Shown: positions 6,018 to 13,804 of the stretch, in pieces
How positions within the stretch are numbered: position 1 is the first letter of the stretch
How the letters are laid out: each line of letters begins with the position of its first letter
From: SZUA-365 sp034002405
GTDB taxonomy: Bacteria; Bacteroidota; Ignavibacteria; SZUA-365
DNA: 27,551 bases
Direction: 5' to 3'
Assembly (NCBI GenBank): GCA_034002405.1
Contig: JAVFAS010000050.1
Location: 1-27,551 of the forward strand
Position numbers and translations under genes: made by a program
Notes under the pieces: model-generated
Seen by the model: the letters and a program-made list of their open reading frames with translations, nothing else
What the model was told of the DNA's origin: nothing
Database searches by the model: none

Positions 6018-8285
6018 ATGTCTCTCGCGCGACGTCTCGCCACGAGTCTGCTGCCGCTCCTCCTCCTCGCCGCCCTGCCCACGGCCGAGGTCCCCGCGCA
6101 AATGGGTCGCCGCCTGCCATCCACTGACAGTCTCCGTCACGCCCTCCGCGCGGTCGGCGGAGACAGCAGTCGCATACCCGCGCTGCTGCTGCGGCTTGGC
6201 ATGTCCCTGCAGATGGCGAACCGGGTGGATTCCGCCGCACGCTGCTTCCACACGATCCTTGGCATGGAACGGCATGCGAACGACAGTGTCCGCGTCATCG
6301 CGCTCCGGCAGCTCGGCGCGATCGCGATCCGCGCCGACCGCGTCGGCGAGGGGCGCGCCCTGTTCGAACGCGGGATGTCTCTCGCCGAACGGATGGGTGA
6401 CGAGGCGCTCCGGTACAGTCTCATGCAGCACGTGGCCTCAGCCACGCAGGCCGAGGGGATGCATGCGGATGCGCTCGCGTTGCTGCTCGCATGCCTGCGC
6501 TACCAGGAACGCCGACAGAGACCACGCGAGACGGCCATGCTGCATCTCACCATCGGCGATCTGTATTTCAAGATCGCGGCCTATGAGCAGGCCGTCCGCC
6601 ATCATCGCAACGCCATTGCGATCTTTGAACCCCAGGGGACGTCGTATCTGCTCGGACGCGCCTACTTCATGCTTGCCGGGACCTATGAGAAAACCGGCCG
6701 CAACGACTCGGCCGTAACGTGGTATGCACGTGCGCTCCGCATCGCACGGGAGGTCAAGGACCACGAGGGGGCGGCGCGCAGTAGCGTTCAGCTCGGACAT
6801 CTCGGTCTTGCGCGGGGAGCGTACGCCGACGCGGAGCAGTATTTCCGGCAGGTGTTCGTCTTCACCAGCCTCGAAGACGCGCCCATCGCCAGCGCCGGAG
6901 CGCATCACGGCCTGGCGCTCGTGCACATGGCCGCCGGAAACGATGCGCGCGCGGCCGAGGAACTCGCGGCCGCACTGAAATTCGCGGAATCAGCCGGGAC
7001 GCAAGACCTGCGCGTCGAGGTCTTGCGGGACCTCGCGACCGTGCAGGAACGACTGCACAACACCACCGGTGCGCTGGAATCCTTACGGCGCTACACCATC
7101 GAACGCGACACGCTGCTCGCGCGCCAGAATCGCGCGCAGATGAACGAGCTGCTCGCGCGCTATGAAGCCGAGCAGCGCGAGCAGCAGATTCTCCTCCTTG
7201 AAAAAGATAATCGACTCAAAAATTCCGAATTGCAGCGGTCCCAACTCCTCGCGCACGAGCATGCCGCGGCGATGGAACTGCTGGCTCGCCAGAACCGGAT
7301 CCAGGGTCTGACGCTCGAACTCACCGATGCCGAATTGCGTGAACAGCGATCGCTCTCGCTGGAGAAAGAACAGCGACTGCTGCTGGCCACGAAGGACAGC
7401 ATCCTGCGCGCGGAGGTCCTCGACCGGCAGCGCCTCCAGCGCAACGCGGCGATCATCGCCACCGCGTTCGTGATCCTGGCCTCGGGACTGTTCCTGTTCG
7501 CCATGCACCTGCGGCGCCGCGCCAGCGAGGCGCGTGCCGCCGCCGCGGAACTCCGCGCGGACGCCGCGCACGGCGAATCCCTTCGAGTGCGGACCGAAGC
7601 CGCGGAGAAAGAAAAGGAAAACCAGTTCCGCTTCACACGGGCCCTGCTGCACGCGCAGGAGGATGAACGGCAGCGCATCGCCTCCGATCTGCACGACAGC
7701 CTCGCGCAGAAGCTTGTCGTGATACAGAACCGCGCGACGCTCGCCCAGCGCCAGGCCGCGGAACATCCCGCCATGCTCCAGCAATTCACCCGCATCGCCG
7801 ACACCGCGGTCGAGACCATCGCCGAAGTGCGCGCCATCTCCCATGCACTCCATCCCCAACTCCTGCAGCGCTTCGGGCTGTCCTCCGCTCTGCGCAATCT
7901 CGTCGAGGAATTCGGCGAAGCCTCGGAGGTGCGATGGAACGCCGACATTGACGATCTCACCGATGCCCTCCCTCCCGACGATGCGATCAACCTCTATCGG
8001 ATCGTCCAGGAAGGGATGAACAACACCACGCGGCACGCCCGGGCTTCCAGCGGCACGCTCACCGTGTGTCGCGACACCACCGGCATTCACGTCACGCTCG
8101 CCGACAACGGCCATGGCTGCGATGTTGCCACGATCGAGCAACAGGCCACGAATGGCCTGGGGGGGATGGGCCTGCACGGCATGCGGCGGCGCGCCGAACT
8201 GCTCGGCGCTCGCCTCGACATCACTTCCCGTCCGGGTCACGGCATGCGAATCGTTCTCGATGTGCCGGTGGCCACGGGAACGTGA
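6018..8285 (+). CDS. TPR-containing sensor histidine kinase (HisKA_3/HATPase_c)
   Basis: The product has 755 residues. An N-terminal signal or membrane segment (ATSLLPLLLLAALPTAEVPA) is followed by TPR-like helical repeats (about 40-360), a long coiled coil rich in Glu/Gln/Leu/Arg (about 365-470), a transmembrane helix (about 475-497), a short coiled linker, the HisKA_3 dimerisation domain with DERQRIASDLHDSLAQKL (phosphoacceptor His559), and HATPase_c with the N box EGMNNTTRHA, G1 DNGHG and G2 GLGGMGLHGMRRR. The predicted fold places the TPR sensor outside and the kinase inside. This is the usual architecture of NarL-partner kinases in Bacteroidota/Chlorobiota. ATG at 6018 is 8 nt after GGAG; a TTG at 6012 is too close. 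It almost certainly phosphorylates the upstream NarL regulator. Confidence 0.93.
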   Translation: MSLARRLATSLLPLLLLAALPTAEVPAQMGRRLPSTDSLRHALRAVGGDSSRIPALLLRLGMSLQMANRVDSAARCFHTILGMERHANDSVRVIALRQLGAIAIRADRVGEGRALFERGMSLAERMGDEALRYSLMQHVASATQAEGMHADALALLLACLRYQERRQRPRETAMLHLTIGDLYFKIAAYEQAVRHHRNAIAIFEPQGTSYLLGRAYFMLAGTYEKTGRNDSAVTWYARALRIAREVKDHEGAARSSVQLGHLGLARGAYADAEQYFRQVFVFTSLEDAPIASAGAHHGLALVHMAAGNDARAAEELAAALKFAESAGTQDLRVEVLRDLATVQERLHNTTGALESLRRYTIERDTLLARQNRAQMNELLARYEAEQREQQILLLEKDNRLKNSELQRSQLLAHEHAAAMELLARQNRIQGLTLELTDAELREQRSLSLEKEQRLLLATKDSILRAEVLDRQRLQRNAAIIATAFVILASGLFLFAMHLRRRASEARAAAAELRADAAHGESLRVRTEAAEKEKENQFRFTRALLHAQEDERQRIASDLHDSLAQKLVVIQNRATLAQRQAAEHPAMLQQFTRIADTAVETIAEVRAISHALHPQLLQRFGLSSALRNLVEEFGEASEVRWNADIDDLTDALPPDDAINLYRIVQEGMNNTTRHARASSGTLTVCRDTTGIHVTLADNGHGCDVATIEQQATNGLGGMGLHGMRRRAELLGARLDITSRPGHGMRIVLDVPVATGT

Positions 8286-8335
8286 CGCCTTCGACCGGAA
8301 TCCCGTTGATCCACCTCCCCGCCTGTCCTGCATGC

Positions 8336-8364
8336 TTGCAACATTCTCCCCTCCGTGCTAATTT
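8336..8364 (+). promoter_or_regulatory. Candidate sigma70-type promoter
   Basis: TTGCAA (8336-8341), 17 bp, TAATTT (8359-8364). It lies 87 bp before the start codon of the FG-GAP-like gene, in an otherwise empty gap after the kinase. Confidence 0.55.
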
Positions 8365-8451
8365 GTCGCGGTCTAATTGCGACACTGTTTATCCTTAATA
8401 TCGCAGCCGGGCACGGTTGTCCGCTCCTCTGCGAATACACATGGAGGTTCC

Positions 8452-9768
8452 ATGAGAATCACTGCCATTGCTTGTGCGGTCCTCTTTCTGCTCCCGTACG
8501 CCGGGGGAATGGCACAGCCACGGATCGAGGTGCTCCGTTGGCTGGACAAGAGTTCGCCGTTGCTCGCGTTCACGATGCGCGCGCAGCCGGGACTCTCGGA
8601 CTTCGACCGGGATGACATTCCGGACATCGTCATCCTCTCTTCCGCCGGCGTGTTCACCTGCACCGGCGTCAACGGACAGCTCTGGGAGTTCGATGCCGGG
8701 GCCGCGGGACTGGTCGATCCGCAATTCCTGGGCTTTCTTCGATTGACCGCCACATCGGGGCCGGCGACACATGCGGCGTTCATCGAGCAGGAGGCCTTAT
8801 ATCTCGTCATGCTCAACAACAAGCATCCCGAGAATACAAAGTTCGAGTTCGCGAACACGCAGCGACCCCATGCGCTCGGCTTGCGTCAGCGTGCATCCGG
8901 CGTGGACGTCGCGATCGTGGCGGCGAACGATCGGATCGCGGTGATCGGTGCGGTCGCGGGCGTTCGTGGCACGGTGTCTCCGATGAAGAAGCAGGCACGT
9001 CCGACGATCACCGCGTACACGCTGACCGAAAAATTCATTGCCGAAGCCGAGGAGGGGTTGGGCTATGATCCCGATCTCTATCCACTGGCGGGTGAAATGG
9101 ATTTCGACAGTGACGGCATCGACGACCTCGGCATCCTGATATCCGACACGAATGGCATCCCCGTCGGCATCGCCGTGCACGACGGCAACAGTCTCGACGA
9201 ACGGTGGCGGTGGGAGATTCCCGCGCAGTATCTCGAGCGCGTGATGATGGGCATGCACGGTTTCGCCGATGTCGATGGCGACGGAAAGAAGGAACTCTAC
9301 TGCGGTGACAATCTCGTGGTGTTCCAGGACGGCACGGTGCGGGAGATCCGAGACAACTTCCGCACCCGGCACTTGATGGACGTCGACCGTGACGGACTCC
9401 CGGACGTGATCGGCCGGGATCTCGCCACCGGCCGTCTCATCGCGCTGGGTACGACGACGGCGACCGCCGTCGAGAACATCCCGTCAGCAGAGGCAATGCA
9501 CCTGCTTCCCGCTCATCCTCATCCCATGATATCTGGCAGTGTTATTTCTTTTTCCCTCGACCGGCCCCTGTCCGTTCGTCTCGCCATTCACGACATGCAC
9601 GGGCGACGCGTCCGCACCCTGACAGACGGCATCCGCGACGCTGGAGTCCATCGATTCGATTTTGACGGAACCGACGCCACGGGTGTGCCGCTTCCCAGCG
9701 GCGGCTATTCGATCATTCTCACTTCCGCCACCGCGCAGCAGCGGCACGGCATCATCATCATTCGGTAG
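8452..9768 (+). CDS. Secreted FG-GAP/VCBS-like protein with C-terminal sorting domain
   Basis: The product has 438 residues. A signal peptide (MRITAIACAVLFLLPYAGGMAQ) is followed by a beta-rich body with at least four Ca-binding-like loops: SDFDRDDIPD, MDFDSDGIDD, ADVDGDGKKE and MDVDRDGLPD. This is typical of integrin-like FG-GAP/VCBS propeller repeats. The last 80 residues resemble a FlgD-like type IX sorting domain: PAHPHPMISGSVISFSL, then IHDMHGRRVRTLTDG and LPSGGYSIIL. The usual NPFNP motif is degenerate here (HPHPM). ATG at 8452 has GGAGG 5 nt upstream; the frame extends to 8377 through non-protein-like sequence. It is followed after 9 bp by another secreted protein, so the two probably form an operon. 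No enzymatic motif is visible; cell-surface localisation is inferred. Confidence 0.83.
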   Translation: MRITAIACAVLFLLPYAGGMAQPRIEVLRWLDKSSPLLAFTMRAQPGLSDFDRDDIPDIVILSSAGVFTCTGVNGQLWEFDAGAAGLVDPQFLGFLRLTATSGPATHAAFIEQEALYLVMLNNKHPENTKFEFANTQRPHALGLRQRASGVDVAIVAANDRIAVIGAVAGVRGTVSPMKKQARPTITAYTLTEKFIAEAEEGLGYDPDLYPLAGEMDFDSDGIDDLGILISDTNGIPVGIAVHDGNSLDERWRWEIPAQYLERVMMGMHGFADVDGDGKKELYCGDNLVVFQDGTVREIRDNFRTRHLMDVDRDGLPDVIGRDLATGRLIALGTTTATAVENIPSAEAMHLLPAHPHPMISGSVISFSLDRPLSVRLAIHDMHGRRVRTLTDGIRDAGVHRFDFDGTDATGVPLPSGGYSIILTSATAQQRHGIIIIR

Positions 9769-9777
9769 GAGGCTGGC

Positions 9778-10368
9778 ATGTTGAAATTCATCGGTTCTCT
9801 CCTTCTCCTTGCCGTTCTCCTTGCCGCACGCGGACTGTATGGTCAGCCGCTCACCATTGAAAAAACGATCGACGGCATGCCGCAGAATGCGCGTGGCATG
9901 CTCGCCACCTCCCTCGACAGCGATGAACGCCTCGATTTTAATGGCGACCTCGTGCCCGAGCGAGTGTTCACCGTGCAGGATCCCGCCGCCGGTGACTATC
10001 TCCGCATCGTCGACGGCACCGATCCTTCGCGGGACTGGATCGTGCGACTCGAGGGAGACCCCGACCGTCCGATGATCATCGGCGTGCACACGCTGGTGGG
10101 ATTCTACAATATCGACGGCATTGTCACGAAACAGAATCCCAAGGAAATGGTCTTCGCCAAACGCGTGCCCGCCCAGAACCGGTACTATTCCTACAGGCTC
10201 GAGGATGTGCTGATTTCGAGCTACAGCGCGGTGGGCCCCTCGCCCCGCCAGCCTCTCGGCATCATCGCCATTCTCATCGGCCTGTTCGAAACCGATCGCG
10301 ACGGCAAGACCGAGGTCATGCTTGTCAATCCCGACACACGGCAAACGGAGATCTGGGGCGCGCCATAA
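9778..10368 (+). CDS. Secreted protein of unknown function
   Basis: The product has 196 residues with a clear signal peptide (MLKFIGSLLLLAVLLAARGLYGQ). The mature part contains two acidic motifs, LDFNGDLVPERVF and ETDRDGKTEVMLV, that resemble the Ca-binding loops of the upstream protein, so a small FG-GAP-like fold is possible. There is no C-terminal sorting domain, which suggests a periplasmic or otherwise retained protein. GGAGG is 6 nt before the ATG, and the gap from the previous stop is 9 bp, so it is co-transcribed with 8452-9768. The gene ends 7 bp from the convergent membrane-protein gene, with no terminator hairpin seen between them. Confidence 0.8.
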   Translation: MLKFIGSLLLLAVLLAARGLYGQPLTIEKTIDGMPQNARGMLATSLDSDERLDFNGDLVPERVFTVQDPAAGDYLRIVDGTDPSRDWIVRLEGDPDRPMIIGVHTLVGFYNIDGIVTKQNPKEMVFAKRVPAQNRYYSYRLEDVLISSYSAVGPSPRQPLGIIAILIGLFETDRDGKTEVMLVNPDTRQTEIWGAP

Positions 10369-10375
10369 GACCATG

Positions 10376-11080
10376 TCACGACGACGTGGACGCACCATGC
10401 CATGATGACGGAGAGAGGGCGCGTGCACGCATGCGCGCGCCTGTCTCCCGTTCCACCCAGTAGCCCCAGGCGACGAGCAACCACATCGAGAGTCCGACAT
10501 AGCCGATGGCGTCGGCCGCGGGAGGCGGCGGCCCGAAGACATTCATGACATAGACCACCAGAAGAAACGCGACGAGGCTCCAGAGTTTCCCGTTGCGCCG
10601 CGCTCCTTCGGAGGACATTGTCCGTATATATACAACCAGTCCGGCCGTGAAGATGACTCCTTCGACAACGAGCGTCGCACCGATGCTGTTCCACAGTCCC
10701 AACCCGACGAAGACATCGCCGCCGGGCAGGAGAGGAAGATCCGGCGCATGCACGATCAGATCGAGCAGCCAGTGACTGAGCACCAATCCGCCGAGGAGCA
10801 CGGCCGACCGCACGTCCCGGCGCCGGGCATAATACACTCCGCCGAACAGCACGGCCCAGAACAGCACCCCGACGACGCTGTGCGTGAACGGATAGTGGAT
10901 GAAGTGCAACGGTGTGAACGCCGTATTGCCGGGATCGATCTCCACATGTTCGATGCCCAACAACAGAAAGAGCGGCCAGAGCAGATCAATGAACTGCGAG
11001 GCCATGATCAGCGTCCCCAGCGAGGGACGCGGGGATATCTTCTTCGCGGCAAACGCCGCACCGAAATGTCCGATAAACAC
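10376..11080 (-). CDS. YdjM-like membrane-bound metal-dependent hydrolase family protein
   Basis: The product has 234 residues, starting MFIGHFGAAFAAKK from a GTG codon at 11080, with AAGGG about 8 nt upstream. Several hydrophobic helices alternate with conserved polar residues typical of the YdjM/LexA-regulated membrane hydrolase family: His5, Asp32 in ASQFIDLLWP, His67 in YPFTHS, and His103, Asp107 and His111 in LSHWLLDLIVHAPD. These could form a metal site near the membrane. The substrate is not established for the family. The gene stands alone on the minus strand, convergent with the secreted pair and divergent from the dockerin-like gene. The Ser/Arg-rich last 20 residues look unstructured. 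Confidence 0.8.
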   Translation of the reverse strand: MFIGHFGAAFAAKKISPRPSLGTLIMASQFIDLLWPLFLLLGIEHVEIDPGNTAFTPLHFIHYPFTHSVVGVLFWAVLFGGVYYARRRDVRSAVLLGGLVLSHWLLDLIVHAPDLPLLPGGDVFVGLGLWNSIGATLVVEGVIFTAGLVVYIRTMSSEGARRNGKLWSLVAFLLVVYVMNVFGPPPPAADAIGYVGLSMWLLVAWGYWVERETGARMRARALSPSSWHGASTSS

Positions 11081-11183
11081 AGTGGAGCCCTTTCTTCAGC
11101 GGTGGAATGATGGATGGGGAGTTGTACGGAGAATTTTCGGACTGGTTGCGGAGAGATGAAGAGACATTGGCTGTTGGCTGTTG

Positions 11184-11199
11184 GTTGACATTTGTCAAC
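11184..11199. promoter_or_regulatory. Perfect inverted repeat over the -35 box
   Basis: GTTGACATTTGTCAAC is a 7-2-7 perfect dyad; its core TTGAC-N4-GTCAA has the 5-4-5 geometry of Crp/Fnr-family sites. It contains the -35 hexamer of the promoter at 11185, so a protein bound here would be expected to block RNA polymerase. The regulator is not identified. Confidence 0.5.
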
Positions 11200-11215
11200 G
11201 ATGAACGTACGTTTA
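11185..11215 (+). promoter_or_regulatory. Candidate promoter of the dockerin-like gene
   Basis: TTGACA (11185-11190) is followed after 17 bp by TACGTTTA (11208-11215). The -35 is a perfect sigma70 match. The -10 fits TAnnTTT, close to the Bacteroidetes TAnnTTTG motif. The start codon is 53 bp downstream. Confidence 0.5.
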
Positions 11216-11268
11216 GTATTATACGAATGAATTGCCTTATTCCGTCCACGAACCTCGGAGGTTGTATC

Positions 11269-12831
11269 ATGAACGCGTTGTATCCGTCACGATTCCGCAT
11301 GTTCGCGGGAGTATGCGTGCTGCTCGGCCTTTTGTCGATGCAGGAAATCCAAGCCCAGCCGCAGATGATGCCCATCCCGCCGCATGCATCCAATTACACG
11401 GGATATTCCCGCGGTTTCTGGTTCACCGCCCCCACGGCATTCTTCCTCGAAGGTGTGCGCGTGCCCACCGATGCCAGTGCCACCGCTGATCAACATCTGT
11501 TCATCGTGCGATTTTACGCCCCCCCTCCCGGACTTCCCGGAACCGCGGCGTACGACGTGCTTGGTGAGTGGTACAACATGCCGGGCACCGGCATCATCCC
11601 CTGCAAGATCCTGATCCAGGCGGGCGACCATATTGGCGTCATCGGACACCGGGGCACCCTGCCGGCCACGAATTTCAACGCGATCAATTCCTATGGCAAT
11701 ACGCCGTTTACCTCGGACATTCTCGGGCAACCGGTGAGTCTCAATCGTCTGCTGTACCAGGATAATATCCTCAATATCCGTCCCGGTCTGTTGGGTTCGG
11801 CGACGGGCCAGATCGGCCGGGTCGAACTGTACGTCGGTCCTCCCTGCGAGATTCCCGACGGCACGCTCTCTGCCTCGATCGTCGATGGCGGCGGAAATGA
11901 GATCGGCTTTGTCTCGGTCCCCAGTACGGTCTGGGTCGCGTATGATGTGCGCTATCCGTTTGGGGCAGCGAACATCAGCGTGGACGTGGATTTCACGCTG
12001 ATGGGAGAAAGCAGCCCGGCGTATTCCGCGACGCTCCATGACACCAAGGTCGACGGCATCAACTTGCAGAACCGACAGATGATCGCGTTGCCACCGACTC
12101 TCACACCGGGATACTATCTCGTGGACTTCACGATCACCACGAAAAATTCCTGCGATGAATACGAGGATGTCGTGCTGCCGCAGGGACTGCTGCTCGTGAT
12201 TCCGGATGGCGCCATCCTTTGCAGCGTCTGGCCGGGTGATGTCAACAATGATGGTCTCGTCAATTATAATGACCGGCGGGACCTCAATACATACATCCAT
12301 GATGCCAACCTGCGCGATTCATGGCTCACGGGACCCGCGCGCTTCCTGCATGACGCGGACACCAATCCGCTCACGTATCTCGAGTGGAAGCAGCAACCCG
12401 GCATTCCCTGGCAGACACCCGAAGGGTGTTACATGGACGCGGACGGGAACGGTGTGATCAACAACTTTGATTACATCGCCATCAAGCTCAACTGGATGCA
12501 CACGCATGACGAATCTCCAGAAAACAAGAAGATTTCGGATTTTTCCGCGCAAACCTTCGACATGGACCAGAATTTCCCGAATCCGTTCAATCCGACCACG
12601 TCCCTGCGGTACAGCGTGCCCGAGCGCAGCATGGTCCGCCTTGTCGTCACCGACATGCTCGGTCGCAACACCGTCACCCTTGTCGATGGCGCGGTCGACA
12701 CCGGTGTGCATCGAGCGGTATTCGACGCCTCGACGGCGGCGTCGGGCAGCTACATCGCGACCATCACGATGACCGGCACGGAATCCGGCCTCGCATTCTC
12801 GAAGACCATCAGAATGACGTTGAGCAAATAA
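11269..12831 (+). CDS. Secreted dockerin-like protein with type IX sorting domain
   Basis: The product has 520 residues. A signal peptide (FAGVCVLLGLLSMQEIQAQ) is followed by an N-terminal beta-rich domain (about 35-200) and an Ig-like region (about 205-315). Two dockerin-type Ca-binding segments come next: GDVNNDGLVNYNDRRDLNTY (about 322-345) and DADGNGVINNFDYIAIKLNW (about 390-412), separated by an unusually long insert of about 45 residues. The C-terminal sorting domain (about 433-520) carries QNFPNPFNPTTSLRYSVP and DMLGRNTVTLVDG. GGAGG lies 8 nt before ATG 11269; the open frame back to 11107 overlaps the promoter and is rejected. The protein is probably displayed on or released from the cell surface. 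No catalytic motif is evident; an adhesive or structural role is possible. Confidence 0.85.
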   Translation: MNALYPSRFRMFAGVCVLLGLLSMQEIQAQPQMMPIPPHASNYTGYSRGFWFTAPTAFFLEGVRVPTDASATADQHLFIVRFYAPPPGLPGTAAYDVLGEWYNMPGTGIIPCKILIQAGDHIGVIGHRGTLPATNFNAINSYGNTPFTSDILGQPVSLNRLLYQDNILNIRPGLLGSATGQIGRVELYVGPPCEIPDGTLSASIVDGGGNEIGFVSVPSTVWVAYDVRYPFGAANISVDVDFTLMGESSPAYSATLHDTKVDGINLQNRQMIALPPTLTPGYYLVDFTITTKNSCDEYEDVVLPQGLLLVIPDGAILCSVWPGDVNNDGLVNYNDRRDLNTYIHDANLRDSWLTGPARFLHDADTNPLTYLEWKQQPGIPWQTPEGCYMDADGNGVINNFDYIAIKLNWMHTHDESPENKKISDFSAQTFDMDQNFPNPFNPTTSLRYSVPERSMVRLVVTDMLGRNTVTLVDGAVDTGVHRAVFDASTAASGSYIATITMTGTESGLAFSKTIRMTLSK

Positions 12832-12868
12832 GCACGCGCGACCGAGAACCCGCGGCGGAGGCATCCTC

Positions 12869-13090
12869 ATGCGCATGGATCCGGATAAACGATTCCGCTG
12901 AATCTTGCTGATCCTCCTGTTGTATGCCGCAACGGTTCACGCCCAGAACGACAGCATCGCGGCGTCATCCGCCGGTGAGACCCTACGGCCACCGGCGGAG
13001 GCGCCGCCCGGCGTTCGGTTAGGAGCGAATCACGCGGCGAAGGTCGCGGTGCACGGGGAACTGGGCCTTACCCTCGGCGTGCATTTCTGA
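12869..13090 (+). pseudogene. Small secreted/outer-membrane protein remnant with in-frame stop
   Basis: A strong GGAGG lies 7 nt before the ATG at 12869. The frame reads MRMDPDKRFR, then TGA (12899-12901), then ILLILLLYAATVHAQNDS, which completes a typical signal peptide, and goes on to a C terminus of AVHGELGLTLGVHF. The stop therefore sits between the basic n-region and the hydrophobic core, which points to a nonsense mutation. Alternating hydrophobic residues with a terminal Phe resemble the last beta strand of an outer membrane barrel. With only about 45 residues between signal and end, an internal deletion of a larger gene is possible. A TTG at 12905 could in principle restart translation, but it lacks the basic n-region. 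Function unknown. Confidence 0.55.
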
Positions 13091-13103
13091 TCACCGTGTT
13101 CAC

Positions 13104-13166
13104 CATTCCCCTCATTCCCTTCATTCCCTTCATTCCCTTCATTCCCCTCATTCCCCTCATTCCCTT
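13104..13166. repeat. 9-bp minisatellite, seven units (CATTCCCTT)
   Basis: CATTCCC begins at 13104, 13113, 13122, 13131, 13140, 13149 and 13158, an exact 9-bp period with only CT/TT variation at the last two positions. It lies between the small remnant gene and the 3' end of the GIY-YIG gene, outside both. Confidence 0.93.
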
Positions 13167-13171
13167 TCCCC

Positions 13172-13543
13172 CTACGCCGACCGGATCTTCCCTCCGGGCG
13201 TGTTGTATCCGCGATCCCCGTATGGCTCAAGCTTCTCGAGCCAGATCTCTTCGAGCAGGGCGAGTTCATCTTCCACGTTGAAATGCGGGTCGTCGGCGAA
13301 TTTCACTTCCTCGACGATGTCCAGGACAAAGGCATCCGCACCGAAGGATTTCCACTCCTGCTGCAACACGGCGTTGCGATGCGAGCCTGTGTCGAGACGG
13401 AAACGCTGACCGTTGAGCACGCCCTCGAGGTTCAATGAACTGCCGAGGAGCACCTTGCCATTGGCCGTGTTGGTGATGCGGTAGATGCCCGCCGGTTTGC
13501 GGCGCTCCTTGTATTCGCGGATGAGATCCTTGCGTGTGGTCAT
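13172..13543 (-). CDS. GIY-YIG nuclease family protein
   Basis: The product has 123 residues. GIYRITNTANGKVLLGSS (from about residue 19) supplies the GIY half and a modified second half (LLG in place of YIG). It is followed by LNLEGVLNGQRFRL, TGSHRNAVLQQEWKSFG and a helix with EEIWLEKLEPYGDRGYN containing the expected glutamate. This matches the small stand-alone GIY-YIG family common in Bacteroidota and Ignavibacteria, whose target is unknown. ATG at 13543 has AGGAG 7 nt upstream; the longer frame to 13723 runs through Arg-rich non-protein sequence. The stop codon is 6 bp from the 9-bp minisatellite. Nuclease activity is inferred from the fold; the altered YIG motif leaves it uncertain. Confidence 0.82.
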   Translation of the reverse strand: MTTRKDLIREYKERRKPAGIYRITNTANGKVLLGSSLNLEGVLNGQRFRLDTGSHRNAVLQQEWKSFGADAFVLDIVEEVKFADDPHFNVEDELALLEEIWLEKLEPYGDRGYNTPGGKIRSA

Positions 13544-13716
13544 GTTTTCTCCTGTGATTCTCTGTTCCTTCGTTCGTGTGACTGCCACGCCGCACGGGGA
13601 TGGGCGGCGGGTGGCGTGCCGCGCACCGCCGCAATATTCCTCCCGCCGCGGTGGAATACAACATGCGGAACGGTCACGGATACCGTATCCCGGTGCTGTA
13701 TTGTTATCGGACAGTA

Positions 13717-13745
13717 TTGACATTCACCGCTTTTGTGTTTATTAT
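13717..13745 (+). promoter_or_regulatory. Near-consensus sigma70-type promoter
   Basis: TTGACA (13717-13722), 17 bp, TATTAT (13740-13745). Transcription would start near 13752 and give a leader of about 53 nt before the ATG at 13805. This is the best promoter match in the window and it decides the start of the FAD oxidase. Confidence 0.7.
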
Positions 13746-13804
13746 CCCGCCGTCGCTTCCTGATCGTATCCACCGCTTCCCTCCTCACGCGAAAGGCCGT
13801 CCGC

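Noticed and set aside
7083..8333. 416-codon minus-strand ORF opposite the kinase
   Set aside because: It is antisense to conserved HisKA_3 and HATPase_c motifs and has low-complexity composition.
12899..12901. Selenocysteine reading of the in-frame TGA
   Set aside because: The TGA lies between the n-region and hydrophobic core of a signal peptide, with no redox context and no evident hairpin following it.
13030..13269. Minus-strand ORF with GNEGNEGNE repeats
   Set aside because: The repeat is only the translation of the 9-bp minisatellite; the frame overlaps the GIY-YIG gene and has no ribosome site.
13733..13804. Twin-arginine-like motif (SRRRFLIVSTASLL) if the FAD oxidase is started at TTG 13733
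   Set aside because: The TTG and first codons lie inside a near-consensus promoter (TTGACA 13717, TATTAT 13740), so RNA would start after them. The hydrophobic stretch is also too short and has no cleavage site. ATG 13805 has its own SD.
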